Below, in pieces: positions 1 to 5,072 of a stretch of 5,072 nt of DNA; position 1 is the stretch's first letter; every line of letters starts with the position of its first letter. Below the pieces are notes generated by a model. It searched no databases, was not told where the DNA came from, and was given only the letters and a program-made list of their open reading frames with translations. Position numbers and translations under genes: made by a program. Source of the stretch: an uncultured Rhodobiaceae bacterium (GTDB lineage: Bacteria; Pseudomonadota; Alphaproteobacteria; RS24); the NCBI GenBank assembly GCA_913020275.1, contig CAJWBV010000081.1:1-5072 (forward strand). Reading direction: 5' to 3'.

Positions 1-191
1 ATTTCATAGATTTTTTCCATCTCAAAGTTGAACTAATTCCTAAGAGATTTTTGATAATAACATCTTTAATAAAAATTTTCCTATTTTTAGTTTTTATGAA
101 AAAACATGACGTCGCATGCCCCATCGCGGCGCGCGCGCAGACGCTCGGCTGTCAAAAAAATCAGATCAGTATATGAACCGGAAGCGATAAG
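1..191. other. AT-rich intergenic region downstream of rpsT, possibly the leader of a gene at the left edge
   Basis: No gene could be supported here apart from a possible start at the very edge. Bases 1-105 contain 21 G/C in 105 (20%), in sharp contrast with the coding DNA around them, and then switch abruptly to a GC-rich block (about 106-150) that includes a (GC)5 alternating tract at 129-138. On the minus strand, ATGs begin at base 20 (reading M-E-K-I-Y-E) and at base 7. The second has GGA eight bases upstream, a reasonable Shine-Dalgarno spacing. From memory, rpsT is commonly followed by dnaA in alphaproteobacteria, so the unseen gene could be dnaA, but six codons cannot prove it. I found no convincing DnaA box (TTWTNCACA) on either strand. 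The region could hold a dnaA promoter, an origin unwinding element, or simply an AT-rich spacer. Confidence 0.6.
99..118 (-). terminator. weak terminator-like hairpin plus T6 downstream of rpsT
   Basis: Read on the minus strand, CATG, a six-base loop and CATG (118 to 105) are followed directly by six Ts (104 to 99). Only four Watson-Crick pairs form; GGGG upstream of the stem could extend it only by G-U wobble with the T run. It lies 74 bases past the rpsT stop and just before the AT-rich tract, the right place for the end of the rpsT transcript. The stem is too short to be confident. A second, better T run (T7, 160 to 154 on the minus strand) has no good stem before it. Confidence 0.2.
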
Positions 192-455
192 TCAGGAAAT
201 GCCGGCAACGCGTTTTGCCAACCGCGAAACTTTGCGCGAAGCGGCACGCTTATGCACCAAACCTTTGCGTCCGGCCTTGGCAATCAGCGGCTGGGCCGCG
301 CGCAGGGCGGAAACCGCATCGTCTTTGCTGCCACTGGCAATGGCTTCTTCAACCCGACGGATTGACGAACGCATTTGGCTCCGCTGATGGCGGCCGCGCG
401 CCGTGCGGGTGGCAATCTTGCGAACCATTTTTTTGGCAGAACTTGTATTTGCCAT
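192..455 (-). CDS. rpsT: 30S ribosomal protein S20
   Basis: This gene encodes the 87-residue S20 protein, a primary 16S rRNA-binding protein of the small subunit that helps 30S assembly. The protein is very rich in Lys, Arg and Ala and has the family's three-helix pattern. It begins [13 protein letters not shown], carries the basic stretch [15 protein letters not shown] (about residues 21-35), and ends with the expected C-terminal segment [20 protein letters not shown]. Its length is usual for S20, which is 85-90 residues. The ATG at 455 is preceded by AGGG (466-469 on the plus strand) with ten bases between, and the gene ends in TGA. It follows the enoyl-CoA hydratase gene after 110 bases and has its own promoter in that gap, as suits a ribosomal protein needed in large amounts. 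The overlapping plus-strand open frames are shadows. Confidence 0.97.
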   Translation of the reverse strand: MANTSSAKKMVRKIATRTARGRHQRSQMRSSIRRVEEAIASGSKDDAVSALRAAQPLIAKAGRKGLVHKRAASRKVSRLAKRVAGIS

Positions 456-510
456 GTAAATCGAACCCTGTTTCGTAAAATCACCGCGTTGGTGCGGCGC
501 TTGAGACGCC

Positions 511-539
511 GTTATAGGGCGGCGGCCGATTTAGGTCAA
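511..539 (-). promoter_or_regulatory. sigma-70-type promoter of rpsT
   Basis: On the minus strand the -35 box TTGACC (539 to 534) and the -10 box TATAAC (516 to 511) each match the consensus at five of six bases, and the spacer is exactly 17 bases. Transcription would begin near 504-505, giving an untranslated leader of about 50 bases before the rpsT ATG at 455. The promoter starts 26 bases after the hydratase stop codon, so rpsT can be expressed independently of the upstream genes. This is the clearest promoter in the window. Assignment rests on sequence match and position only. Confidence 0.75.
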
Positions 540-565
540 CCGCGAATTTCACGCCTCTTTTGGGC

Positions 566-1342
566 CTAGCTATTGTTGAATTTCGGCTGTCTTTTCTCGA
601 TAAAAGCTTCCATGCCTTCGCTTTGGTCGTCAAAGGCGAACAGCGAATGGAAAAGCCGGCGTTCAAAGCGCACACCTTCGCGCAAAGTGGTCTCAAAGGC
701 TTCGTTGACACATTCTTTTGCAACCATCACGGAAGGAGCGGATTTCTCGGCAATTTTTTCGGCTACTTCAAGGGCTTCATCGAGCAAATCATCGGCCGCC
801 ACAACGCGGCTGACCAGGCCACAACGTTCGGCTTCTTCGGCGTCCATCATGCGCCCGGTCAGGCACATTTCCATGGCTTTGGACTTGCCGACAAAGCGCG
901 CCAGGCGTTGCGTACCGCCGGCGCCCGGAATAACGCCCAGATTAATTTCAGGCTGGCCGAATTTTGCCGTATCGGCAGCCAGAATAAAGTCGCACATCAT
1001 CGCCAGTTCGCAGCCACCGCCCAGCGCATAGCCGGCCACTGCCGCAATAATCGGCTTTCTGGCACGTGTTGCCGCTTCCCAATTGGCGGTTATGAAATCT
1101 TCGCGAAAGACATCAATATATTTTTTGCCGGCCATTTCCTTGATATCGGCTCCGGCGGCAAATGCTTTGGCAGACCCCGTCAACACCATGCAGCCGATGG
1201 CATCATTTTCTTCCATGGCACCGATAGCATGGGTCAGTTCATCCATAAGCGGCGCACACAGCGCGTTCAAAGCCTGCGGACGGTGCAGTGTTATCAAGCC
1301 GACACTGCCTTTGATCTCGACCAGAATATTTTCATATTTCAT
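566..1342 (-). CDS. enoyl-CoA hydratase (crotonase family)
   Basis: The product is a 258-residue crotonase-family enzyme, predicted to add water across trans-2-enoyl-CoA to give 3-hydroxyacyl-CoA, as in fatty-acid beta-oxidation. It is a cytosolic enzyme, normally a hexamer. The CoA/oxyanion segment [11 protein letters not shown] lies at about residues 60-70. The catalytic block [15 protein letters not shown] contains Glu112, and [20 protein letters not shown] contains Glu132; these match the two catalytic glutamates of rat mitochondrial hydratase (Glu144 and Glu164). The C-terminus FIEKRQPKF is also typical. The ATG at 1342 follows GAGGGTGA at good spacing. Both acid residues favour a true hydratase over other crotonases, but chain-length preference cannot be read. 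It sits 45 bases after the secreted-protein gene with no visible promoter, so it probably shares the mutM transcript. Genes at this locus are often named echA or fadB1; I assign no symbol. Confidence 0.93.
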   Translation of the reverse strand: MKYENILVEIKGSVGLITLHRPQALNALCAPLMDELTHAIGAMEENDAIGCMVLTGSAKAFAAGADIKEMAGKKYIDVFREDFITANWEAATRARKPIIAAVAGYALGGGCELAMMCDFILAADTAKFGQPEINLGVIPGAGGTQRLARFVGKSKAMEMCLTGRMMDAEEAERCGLVSRVVAADDLLDEALEVAEKIAEKSAPSVMVAKECVNEAFETTLREGVRFERRLFHSLFAFDDQSEGMEAFIEKRQPKFNNS

Positions 1343-1387
1343 AGCTTCACCCTCTCTTGCCCTACCAATACAGGGTCCTCAACACTG

Positions 1388-1798
1388 TCAGTCACTTTCT
1401 GCAAATGGCGACAGTTTGAACACGACACGTTCACCTTGCATTGTAATCAGCAACGTCTCGCCTCCCCTTTGAAAAGTCAATACATTGTCAGCACTATTGT
1501 CGGCACCATTTAATTGCCATCCCAAATTGGGCAGGGTTTCGCGATAAAAAGCCGGCACCCCATCGCCTGCGCCTTGTGTCTCCAGGCGCTCAGCCTCAAT
1601 ACGAACAATGCGCCCCTCCGGTTTGTCAAAAACCAGTTGCCCGCCGTCAAATTCCGACAAGCCGGGGGCCAGAGGAATATCCGGTGCCAGCGACAAATAA
1701 GCGTCGCGTGCCAAAGCCGGAGAAAGCCCCGCGCCTGCCAGCCAGCCGAAAACCAAAATCCAGCCAAAAACCAAATTAAAGAGGCATTTTTTTGCCAT
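1388..1798 (-). CDS. small secreted (periplasmic) protein of unknown function
   Basis: This gene encodes 136 residues. I do not recognise a named domain. It begins MAKKCLF, followed by a hydrophobic core (about residues 6-25) and an ALA cleavage motif at 28-30, so a Sec signal peptide cut after Ala30 is likely. There is no lipobox cysteine after the core, so it is not a predicted lipoprotein. The mature part of about 106 residues has the pattern P-L-x-P-G-L, VFDKPEGRIVRIEAE, then FYRETLPNLGWQ and a beta-like tail (VLTFQRGGETLLITMQGERVVFKL). The FY..LP.LGW element suggests a small alpha/beta fold. I chose the ATG at 1798 over one at 1819 because AGGAG lies five bases upstream. That site overlaps the mutM stop codon, which implies coupled translation. 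The hydrophobic core holds a tandem six-residue repeat, LVFGWI-LVFGWL. The function is unknown. Confidence 0.85.
   Translation of the reverse strand: MAKKCLFNLVFGWILVFGWLAGAGLSPALARDAYLSLAPDIPLAPGLSEFDGGQLVFDKPEGRIVRIEAERLETQGAGDGVPAFYRETLPNLGWQLNGADNSADNVLTFQRGGETLLITMQGERVVFKLSPFAESD
1743..1778 (-). repeat. 18-base tandem direct repeat inside the signal-peptide coding region
   Basis: Bases 1743-1760 and 1761-1778 are two adjacent copies of an 18-base unit starting CAGCC, identical at 15 of 18 positions (they differ at unit positions 6, 16 and 18). The unit length is a multiple of three, so the reading frame is kept and the protein shows LVFGWI followed by LVFGWL at residues 9-20 of the secreted protein. 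The repeat forms most of the hydrophobic core of the signal peptide. An in-frame duplication by replication slippage is the simplest explanation. Confidence 0.75.
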
Positions 1799-1803
1799 GT
1801 CGT

Positions 1804-1808
1804 CTCCT
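1804..1808 (-). promoter_or_regulatory. ribosome binding site overlapping the mutM stop codon
   Basis: On the minus strand AGGAG (1808 to 1804) lies five bases before the ATG at 1798 and overlaps the mutM TAG stop at 1809-1807. This fixes the start of the secreted-protein gene, since the alternative ATG at 1819 lies inside mutM and upstream of this site. The overlap suggests ribosomes finishing mutM help initiate the next gene. Confidence 0.75.
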
Positions 1809-2688
1809 AACGCTGGCAAGCCGGACAGTAAAAACTTGAACGTCCGGACTGTACAATACGTTTGATTTTAGCATTGCATCCATCTGTCGTACAGGGCGCA
1901 CCGGCGCGGTCATAAACCGCAAAACCGTGCTGGAAATAGCCCAGCTTGCCGTCGCTATCGGCGAAATCCCGCAGGCTGGAACCTCCGGCCGCAATCGCCT
2001 CGCCCAGCACATCGCGGATCGCGGGTATCAGCCGGCCGACCCTGACGTGCCCGAGATTAGCCGCCTTGCGCCGCGGGCTGATACCGGCGCGAAACAAAGC
2101 CTCGCAAACATATATATTGCCCAACCCGGCAACGATTTTCTGGTCAAGCAGCACCGCCTTCACCGGACTTTGGCGATCTGCGCAGGCGGCCAAAAAATAA
2201 TCCGCGTTAAATTCATTGCCCATGGGCTCCGGCCCCAGATCGGCCAGAAAACGCGAGGTGGCGGATGCCGGCGTCAGGTCCATAAATCCGAAACGGCGCG
2301 GATCGGCATAGGTGACGCACGTCCCGTCATCCAGATCGAGCGTAACATGGACATGTTTTTGCGCTACCGCATCGGCCATCCCGTGCTTGTAATTGGCGAG
2401 CCGGTCGGGAGCCCACATATTGGCGGGCGTCACCTGAAACCGGCCGCTCATACCGAGATGGCTCAACCATAAGTGCTCCGGCGCGCCGACCGGCTGAATA
2501 AGGGCGAGAAGATATTTGGCGCGCCGCGACAGGCTTTGGATGCGTGCACCGGTAAGCTGCGTTTCGAAATCGGTTGGAAACGGAAACCGCAAATCGGCGC
2601 GTGCCAGCTTCACCGAGCGAATGACGCGCCCCTCCATGTGCGTTACCAGACCGCGCCGCACTGTTTCGACTTCGGGTAATTCGGGCAT
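1807..2688 (-). CDS. mutM: formamidopyrimidine-DNA glycosylase (8-oxoguanine repair)
   Basis: MutM (Fpg) is a bifunctional base-excision repair enzyme that removes 8-oxoguanine and formamidopyrimidines and then cuts the abasic site. The 293-residue product has the complete family signature. MPELPEVETVRRGL gives the nucleophilic Pro2 and Glu3; Lys58 is in SRRAKYLL; the HLGMSGRF void-filling loop is at 77-84; YADPRRFGF is at 127-135; and the helix-two-turn-helix segment VAGLGNIYVCEALFRAGISP is at 186-205. A C-terminal zinc finger uses Cys266, Cys271, Cys288 and Cys291 with Arg283 (QSGRSSFYC). I start at the ATG at 2688: a longer TTG start at 2694 would add two residues and bury Pro2, which must be N-terminal after Met removal. 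No Shine-Dalgarno sequence is visible. It diverges from ubiE and appears to lead the minus-strand gene group. Confidence 0.97.
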   Translation of the reverse strand: MPELPEVETVRRGLVTHMEGRVIRSVKLARADLRFPFPTDFETQLTGARIQSLSRRAKYLLALIQPVGAPEHLWLSHLGMSGRFQVTPANMWAPDRLANYKHGMADAVAQKHVHVTLDLDDGTCVTYADPRRFGFMDLTPASATSRFLADLGPEPMGNEFNADYFLAACADRQSPVKAVLLDQKIVAGLGNIYVCEALFRAGISPRRKAANLGHVRVGRLIPAIRDVLGEAIAAGGSSLRDFADSDGKLGYFQHGFAVYDRAGAPCTTDGCNAKIKRIVQSGRSSFYCPACQR

Positions 2689-2695
2689 GGGCAAA

Positions 2696-2724
2696 ATTAT
2701 AGCTTTTTGCGGCGGCGCGCGCCA
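2696..2724 (-). promoter_or_regulatory. candidate mutM promoter placed very close to the start codon
   Basis: On the minus strand a perfect -10 box TATAAT (2701 to 2696) lies only seven bases before the mutM ATG at 2688. At a 17-base spacing the -35 position (2724 to 2719) reads TGGCGC, a poor match; TTGATG (2728 to 2723) is better but would need a 21-base spacer. If the -10 box is real, transcription would begin at or next to the A of the ATG and the mRNA would be leaderless, which agrees with the absence of a Shine-Dalgarno sequence. The weak -35 box limits confidence. The same 113-base gap must also carry the divergent ubiE promoter, for which I see only a weak -10-like TTATAG at 2763-2768. 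Confidence 0.4.
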
Positions 2725-2764
2725 TCAACAAGCCGCGACATAAAACCAGAAACATGCGCCGGTT

Positions 2765-2791
2765 ATAGCCAGAACACCGCGTTTCGGCTAT
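2765..2791 (+). repeat. inverted repeat upstream of ubiE
   Basis: ATAGCC (2765-2770) and GGCTAT (2786-2791) are perfect six-base inverted arms separated by 15 bases, ending ten bases before the ubiE ATG. It could be a small operator or an RNA hairpin in the leader, or chance: six-base arms are common. The palindrome GGCGCGCGCC at 2714-2723 is in the same gap. Confidence 0.25.
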
Positions 2792-2801
2792 CGTCGCGGG
2801 C

Positions 2802-3596
2802 ATGGAAAAGAGCCAGCAAAATGCGCCCGACGCCGCGCTGACAGATTTCGGTTTCCGGCAGGTACCGACAGGGCAAAAACAAGCCCTTGTGCGCGATGTT
2901 TTCGACACGGTTGCCGCGCGCTACGACCTGATGAACGATCTGATGTCGGGCGGGTTGCACCGTGTGTGGAAGCGGCGTCTGGTGGAAGTTTTGTTTTTGC
3001 GCCGTAACCCTGCACGCGAGCATGTGCAAATGGCCGATATTGCCGGTGGCACGGGCGATATTGCCTTTCGTGCCATGCGCGCCGCGGCGCGGTTTTCCAC
3101 TCCGCTCAACGTGCGAGTCATCGATGCCAATACCGAAATGTTGCGTGTCGGGGCCAAACGTGCGGTGTCTGAGAAAAACGCAAGACATGTGTCTTTCATT
3201 ACCGGCAATGCCGAACACCTGCCGCTGGCCGATAACAGCCTGGACATTTACACAATTGCCTTTGGTATTCGCAATGTTACCCATCGCACCGACGCCCTGG
3301 CCGAGGCCTGGCGGGTGCTCAAACCCGGCGGGCGCTTTGTCTGCCTTGAATTTTCGCACATGCCAAGCGCGCTTTTGACCAGGGCTTATGACGCCTACTC
3401 ATTCCGCGTCATCCCACCGCTTGGCGGGCTGGTGACAGGCGATGCGGGGCCCTATCAATATCTGGTTGAGAGCATTCGACAATTTCCGCGCGCCGAGGCC
3501 TTTGCCGATGAGGTGCGCGCGGCGGGCTTTTCGCGCGTCGCCATTGAACGCCTAAGCGGCGGTGTGGCCGCGCTTCACAGCGGTTGGAAGGTGTAA
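2802..3596 (+). CDS. ubiE: ubiquinone biosynthesis C-methyltransferase UbiE
   Basis: UbiE uses S-adenosylmethionine to methylate the benzoquinol ring (2-polyprenyl-6-methoxy-1,4-benzoquinol) in ubiquinone synthesis; in organisms with menaquinone it also methylates demethylmenaquinol. The 264-residue protein carries the family features in order: FGFRQVPTGQKQALVRDVFDTVAARYDLMNDLMSGG is summarised by its ARYDLMND core at 39-46; the SAM-binding motif I ADIAGGTGDIAFR is at 78-90; an acidic Asp108 ends the next strand (VRVIDAN); GNAEHLPLADNSLD is at 135-148; AFGIRNV at 153-159; and LKPGGRFVCLEFS at 173-185. It ends in HSGWKV, as is usual. No other in-frame start exists between the upstream stop and the ATG at 2802. 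The Shine-Dalgarno sequence is not evident. One base separates its TAA from the ubiB ATG, so the two genes form an operon. Confidence 0.96.
   Translation: MEKSQQNAPDAALTDFGFRQVPTGQKQALVRDVFDTVAARYDLMNDLMSGGLHRVWKRRLVEVLFLRRNPAREHVQMADIAGGTGDIAFRAMRAAARFSTPLNVRVIDANTEMLRVGAKRAVSEKNARHVSFITGNAEHLPLADNSLDIYTIAFGIRNVTHRTDALAEAWRVLKPGGRFVCLEFSHMPSALLTRAYDAYSFRVIPPLGGLVTGDAGPYQYLVESIRQFPRAEAFADEVRAAGFSRVAIERLSGGVAALHSGWKV
3586..3591 (+). promoter_or_regulatory. ribosome binding site of ubiB inside the end of ubiE
   Basis: GGAAGG lies six bases before the ubiB ATG at 3598 and inside the last codons of ubiE. This supports the ATG at 3598 as the ubiB start and points to translational coupling of the pair. 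Confidence 0.7.
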
Positions 3597-3597
3597 G

Positions 3598-5072
3598 ATG
3601 GGGGCGTTTCGTTTATTGCGGTTTTTACGCATGGCGCGACTATTGTTGGCGCAAGACGCCCTGCTGCCGCCGGATTTCAACGAACGCGCGCCACTGGGCC
3701 TGCGCTTCATTCGGGCGTTTTTAACTCTCGGGGCCCCCCGGTTTGACGCCCAAATTCGGGGCCGCGCCCTGTCCGACCGCATTCGCAAGCTGGGGCCGAC
3801 TTACATAAAACTCGGCCAGTTTCTTGCAACACGGCCCGATATTATCGGCCTGCAAATGGCCGCCGATTTACAGCACCTGCAGGACAGATTGCCCGCCTTC
3901 GCCGAGGCCGACGTGCGCCGCATCATCGCATCCGATTTGGATGAGCCGGAAAAAGTTTTTGAAAATATGGGCCCGGCCCTTGCCGCGGCCTCCATCGCGC
4001 AAGTGCATCAGGCGCATAAAACCGGCGCGCCCGACACGAAACTGGCGGTGAAAATTCTGCGCCCGCGCATTGACCGCAAAGTTGCCCGCGATCTGGCAAC
4101 CTTTCGCGTCATCGCGCGCTGGATTGAAAAGCTGATGCCAACTGCCCGCCGCTTGCGGCCTGTGGACGCCATTGACACGCTGGCGCGTTCGCTTGAGGCC
4201 GAAACAGATTTGCGCCGCGAGGCCGCCGCGCTCGAGGAAATGGCCTATAATGCGCGCAATGATGAGGGCTTTTGCGTGCCTGATGTTGTGTGGGAAGGCA
4301 CGGGCCGCCGCGTGCTGACCATGGGCTGGGTAGACGGCATACCGGCATCGGATGTCGATGCCCTGCGCATCGCCGGGCTCGACCTGCCCGACATCGCCAC
4401 GCGGCTTATTCGCATTTTTCTGACCCATGCACTGCGCGACGGGTTTTTCCATGCCGACATGCATCAGGGCAATTTGCTGATCCGGAAAGACGGCACGATT
4501 GTCGGCATTGACCTTGGCATTACCGGCCGCCTCGACAGCGACAGCCGGCGGTTTCTTGCCGAGATATTGCACGGCTTCATCACCCGCGATTACCGCAAAG
4601 TGGCGCGCGTGCATCTTGAGGCCGGGTATGTGCCCAAACGCCATAGCGTCGAAGATTTCGCGCAAGCGCTACGCAGCATCGGGGAACCGATCCGCGATCT
4701 TGATGCGTCCGAGATTTCCATGTCGCGCCTGCTAACTCAGTTATTTGACGTGACCGACCAGTTTGACATGGCAACCCAGCCCCAGCTTTTGCTGTTGCAA
4801 AAAACCATGGTTACGGTCGAAGGCGTGGCCCGCAGTTTTGACCCCGCGCTCAATATTTGGGAAGCCGCCGAGCCTGTCGTGTCGACATGGATAAGAAAAC
4901 AACTGGGACCGGAGGCGGTCATCCGCGATATTGCCGAAGCCGCGTGGCCAAGCCTGCAGGCCGCTCTGCGCCTGCCGGAAACTTTGGCGCAATTGGAACG
5001 CGCGGGCGCAGCGCTCGAAGACATGGCCATGCGCGAAACCGACCCGCGGCCCAAAAACGCAACCCATACCTC
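3598..5072 (+). CDS. ubiB: ubiquinone biosynthesis accessory kinase/ATPase UbiB (partial, 3' end missing)
   Basis: UbiB belongs to the ABC1/ADCK/COQ8 atypical protein-kinase-like family and supports ubiquinone synthesis at the inner membrane; ATPase activity is known for relatives, while the exact role is unsettled. The frame is open from the ATG at 3598 to the window edge, giving 491 complete codons plus TC (serine for any third base). Visible motifs, numbered from this start, are KLGQ (the family KxGQ motif, 71-74), the Ala-rich nucleotide loop AAASIAQVH (129-137), the lysine in LAVKILRP (Lys152), the catalytic block HADMHQGNLL (His285, Asp287, Asn292) and the metal-binding DLG (305-307, in place of DFG). 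UbiB proteins usually exceed 500 residues and end in one or two transmembrane helices. That anchor is not seen here, so the gene is cut by the window and not by a mutation. Confidence 0.96.
   Translation, partial: MGAFRLLRFLRMARLLLAQDALLPPDFNERAPLGLRFIRAFLTLGAPRFDAQIRGRALSDRIRKLGPTYIKLGQFLATRPDIIGLQMAADLQHLQDRLPAFAEADVRRIIASDLDEPEKVFENMGPALAAASIAQVHQAHKTGAPDTKLAVKILRPRIDRKVARDLATFRVIARWIEKLMPTARRLRPVDAIDTLARSLEAETDLRREAAALEEMAYNARNDEGFCVPDVVWEGTGRRVLTMGWVDGIPASDVDALRIAGLDLPDIATRLIRIFLTHALRDGFFHADMHQGNLLIRKDGTIVGIDLGITGRLDSDSRRFLAEILHGFITRDYRKVARVHLEAGYVPKRHSVEDFAQALRSIGEPIRDLDASEISMSRLLTQLFDVTDQFDMATQPQLLLLQKTMVTVEGVARSFDPALNIWEAAEPVVSTWIRKQLGPEAVIRDIAEAAWPSLQAALRLPETLAQLERAGAALEDMAMRETDPRPKNATHT

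Noticed and set aside
11..20. DnaA-box-like TTTTCCATC
   Set aside because: It differs from TTWTNCACA at the last two, highly conserved positions, and no other candidate box lies nearby.
150..155. Perfect -35 box TTGACA on the minus strand
   Set aside because: At spacings of 16-19 bases the downstream sequence is pure GC-rich DNA with no -10-like hexamer, so it is not a usable sigma-70 promoter on its own.
106..387. Plus-strand open frame of 93 codons
   Set aside because: It overlaps rpsT in antisense and begins in a GC-rich spacer with no ribosome binding site. Its arginine-rich start comes from the GC-rich tract.
495..511. Five-base hairpin CGGCG/CGCCG upstream of rpsT
   Set aside because: It overlaps the -10 box and the predicted start point of transcription, so it would not form in the rpsT leader, and no T run follows it to make a terminator for the hydratase gene.
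560..1513. Plus-strand open frame of 317 codons
   Set aside because: It lies antisense to the enoyl-CoA hydratase gene, whose catalytic motifs are complete. The composition (rich in Phe, His, Gly, Gln) is that of a complementary-strand shadow, and it has no recognised motif.
1799..1819. Upstream ATG at 1819 for the secreted protein
   Set aside because: It has no ribosome binding site at good spacing and overlaps the mutM coding end. The ATG at 1798 has AGGAG five bases upstream and a normal signal-peptide N-terminus.
2689..2694. TTG start two codons upstream for mutM
   Set aside because: It would give MPMPELPEV and place Pro2 of the active enzyme internally. MutM needs this proline at the mature N-terminus, so the ATG at 2688 is correct.
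2763..3359. Minus-strand open frame of 198 codons
   Set aside because: It is antisense to ubiE and spills into the divergent intergenic gap. UbiE is complete on the other strand, so this is a shadow.
3868..4665. Minus-strand open frame of 265 codons
   Set aside because: It is fully antisense to ubiB, whose kinase-family motifs run continuously in the plus frame. No recognisable domain or start signal was seen.

Overview
The window looks like an ordinary chromosomal segment of an alphaproteobacterium. The evidence is the gene content and order (rpsT, an enoyl-CoA hydratase gene, a small secreted protein gene, mutM, then divergent ubiE-ubiB), the alphaproteobacterial style of the proteins (for example the C-X4-C zinc finger of MutM and the DLMSGGLHRVWK block of UbiE), and a fairly GC-rich coding sequence. 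From memory, this cluster commonly lies beside dnaA in alphaproteobacteria; dnaA itself is not visible here. I cannot fix the genus or family from the sequence.

Layout. Bases 1-191 are noncoding or nearly so: an AT-rich tract (1-105, 20% GC by count) meets a GC-rich tract (about 106-150) downstream of rpsT. It may be the leader of a minus-strand gene beginning at the left edge, plausibly dnaA. Four genes then run on the minus strand, read from right to left: mutM (2688-1807), a 136-residue secreted protein of unknown function (1798-1388), an enoyl-CoA hydratase gene (1342-566) and rpsT (455-192). mutM and the secreted-protein gene are tightly joined, with a ribosome binding site lying across the mutM stop codon. 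The hydratase gene follows after 45 bases with no visible promoter. rpsT has a strong promoter of its own in the 110-base gap before it. A 113-base divergent intergenic region (2689-2801) separates mutM from ubiE-ubiB on the plus strand. ubiB is cut by the right edge before its C-terminal membrane anchor.

Functionally, ubiE and ubiB form a ubiquinone biosynthesis pair: UbiE is the C-methyltransferase and UbiB the atypical kinase/ATPase accessory factor. MutM removes oxidised guanine from DNA, the hydratase acts on enoyl-CoA thioesters, and rpsT encodes ribosomal protein S20. I found no mobile element, CRISPR array, RNA gene, phage remnant or new multi-gene system. The points most worth a second look are small: the AT-rich left edge, a possible leaderless start for mutM, and an 18-base tandem duplication inside the signal peptide of the unknown secreted protein.
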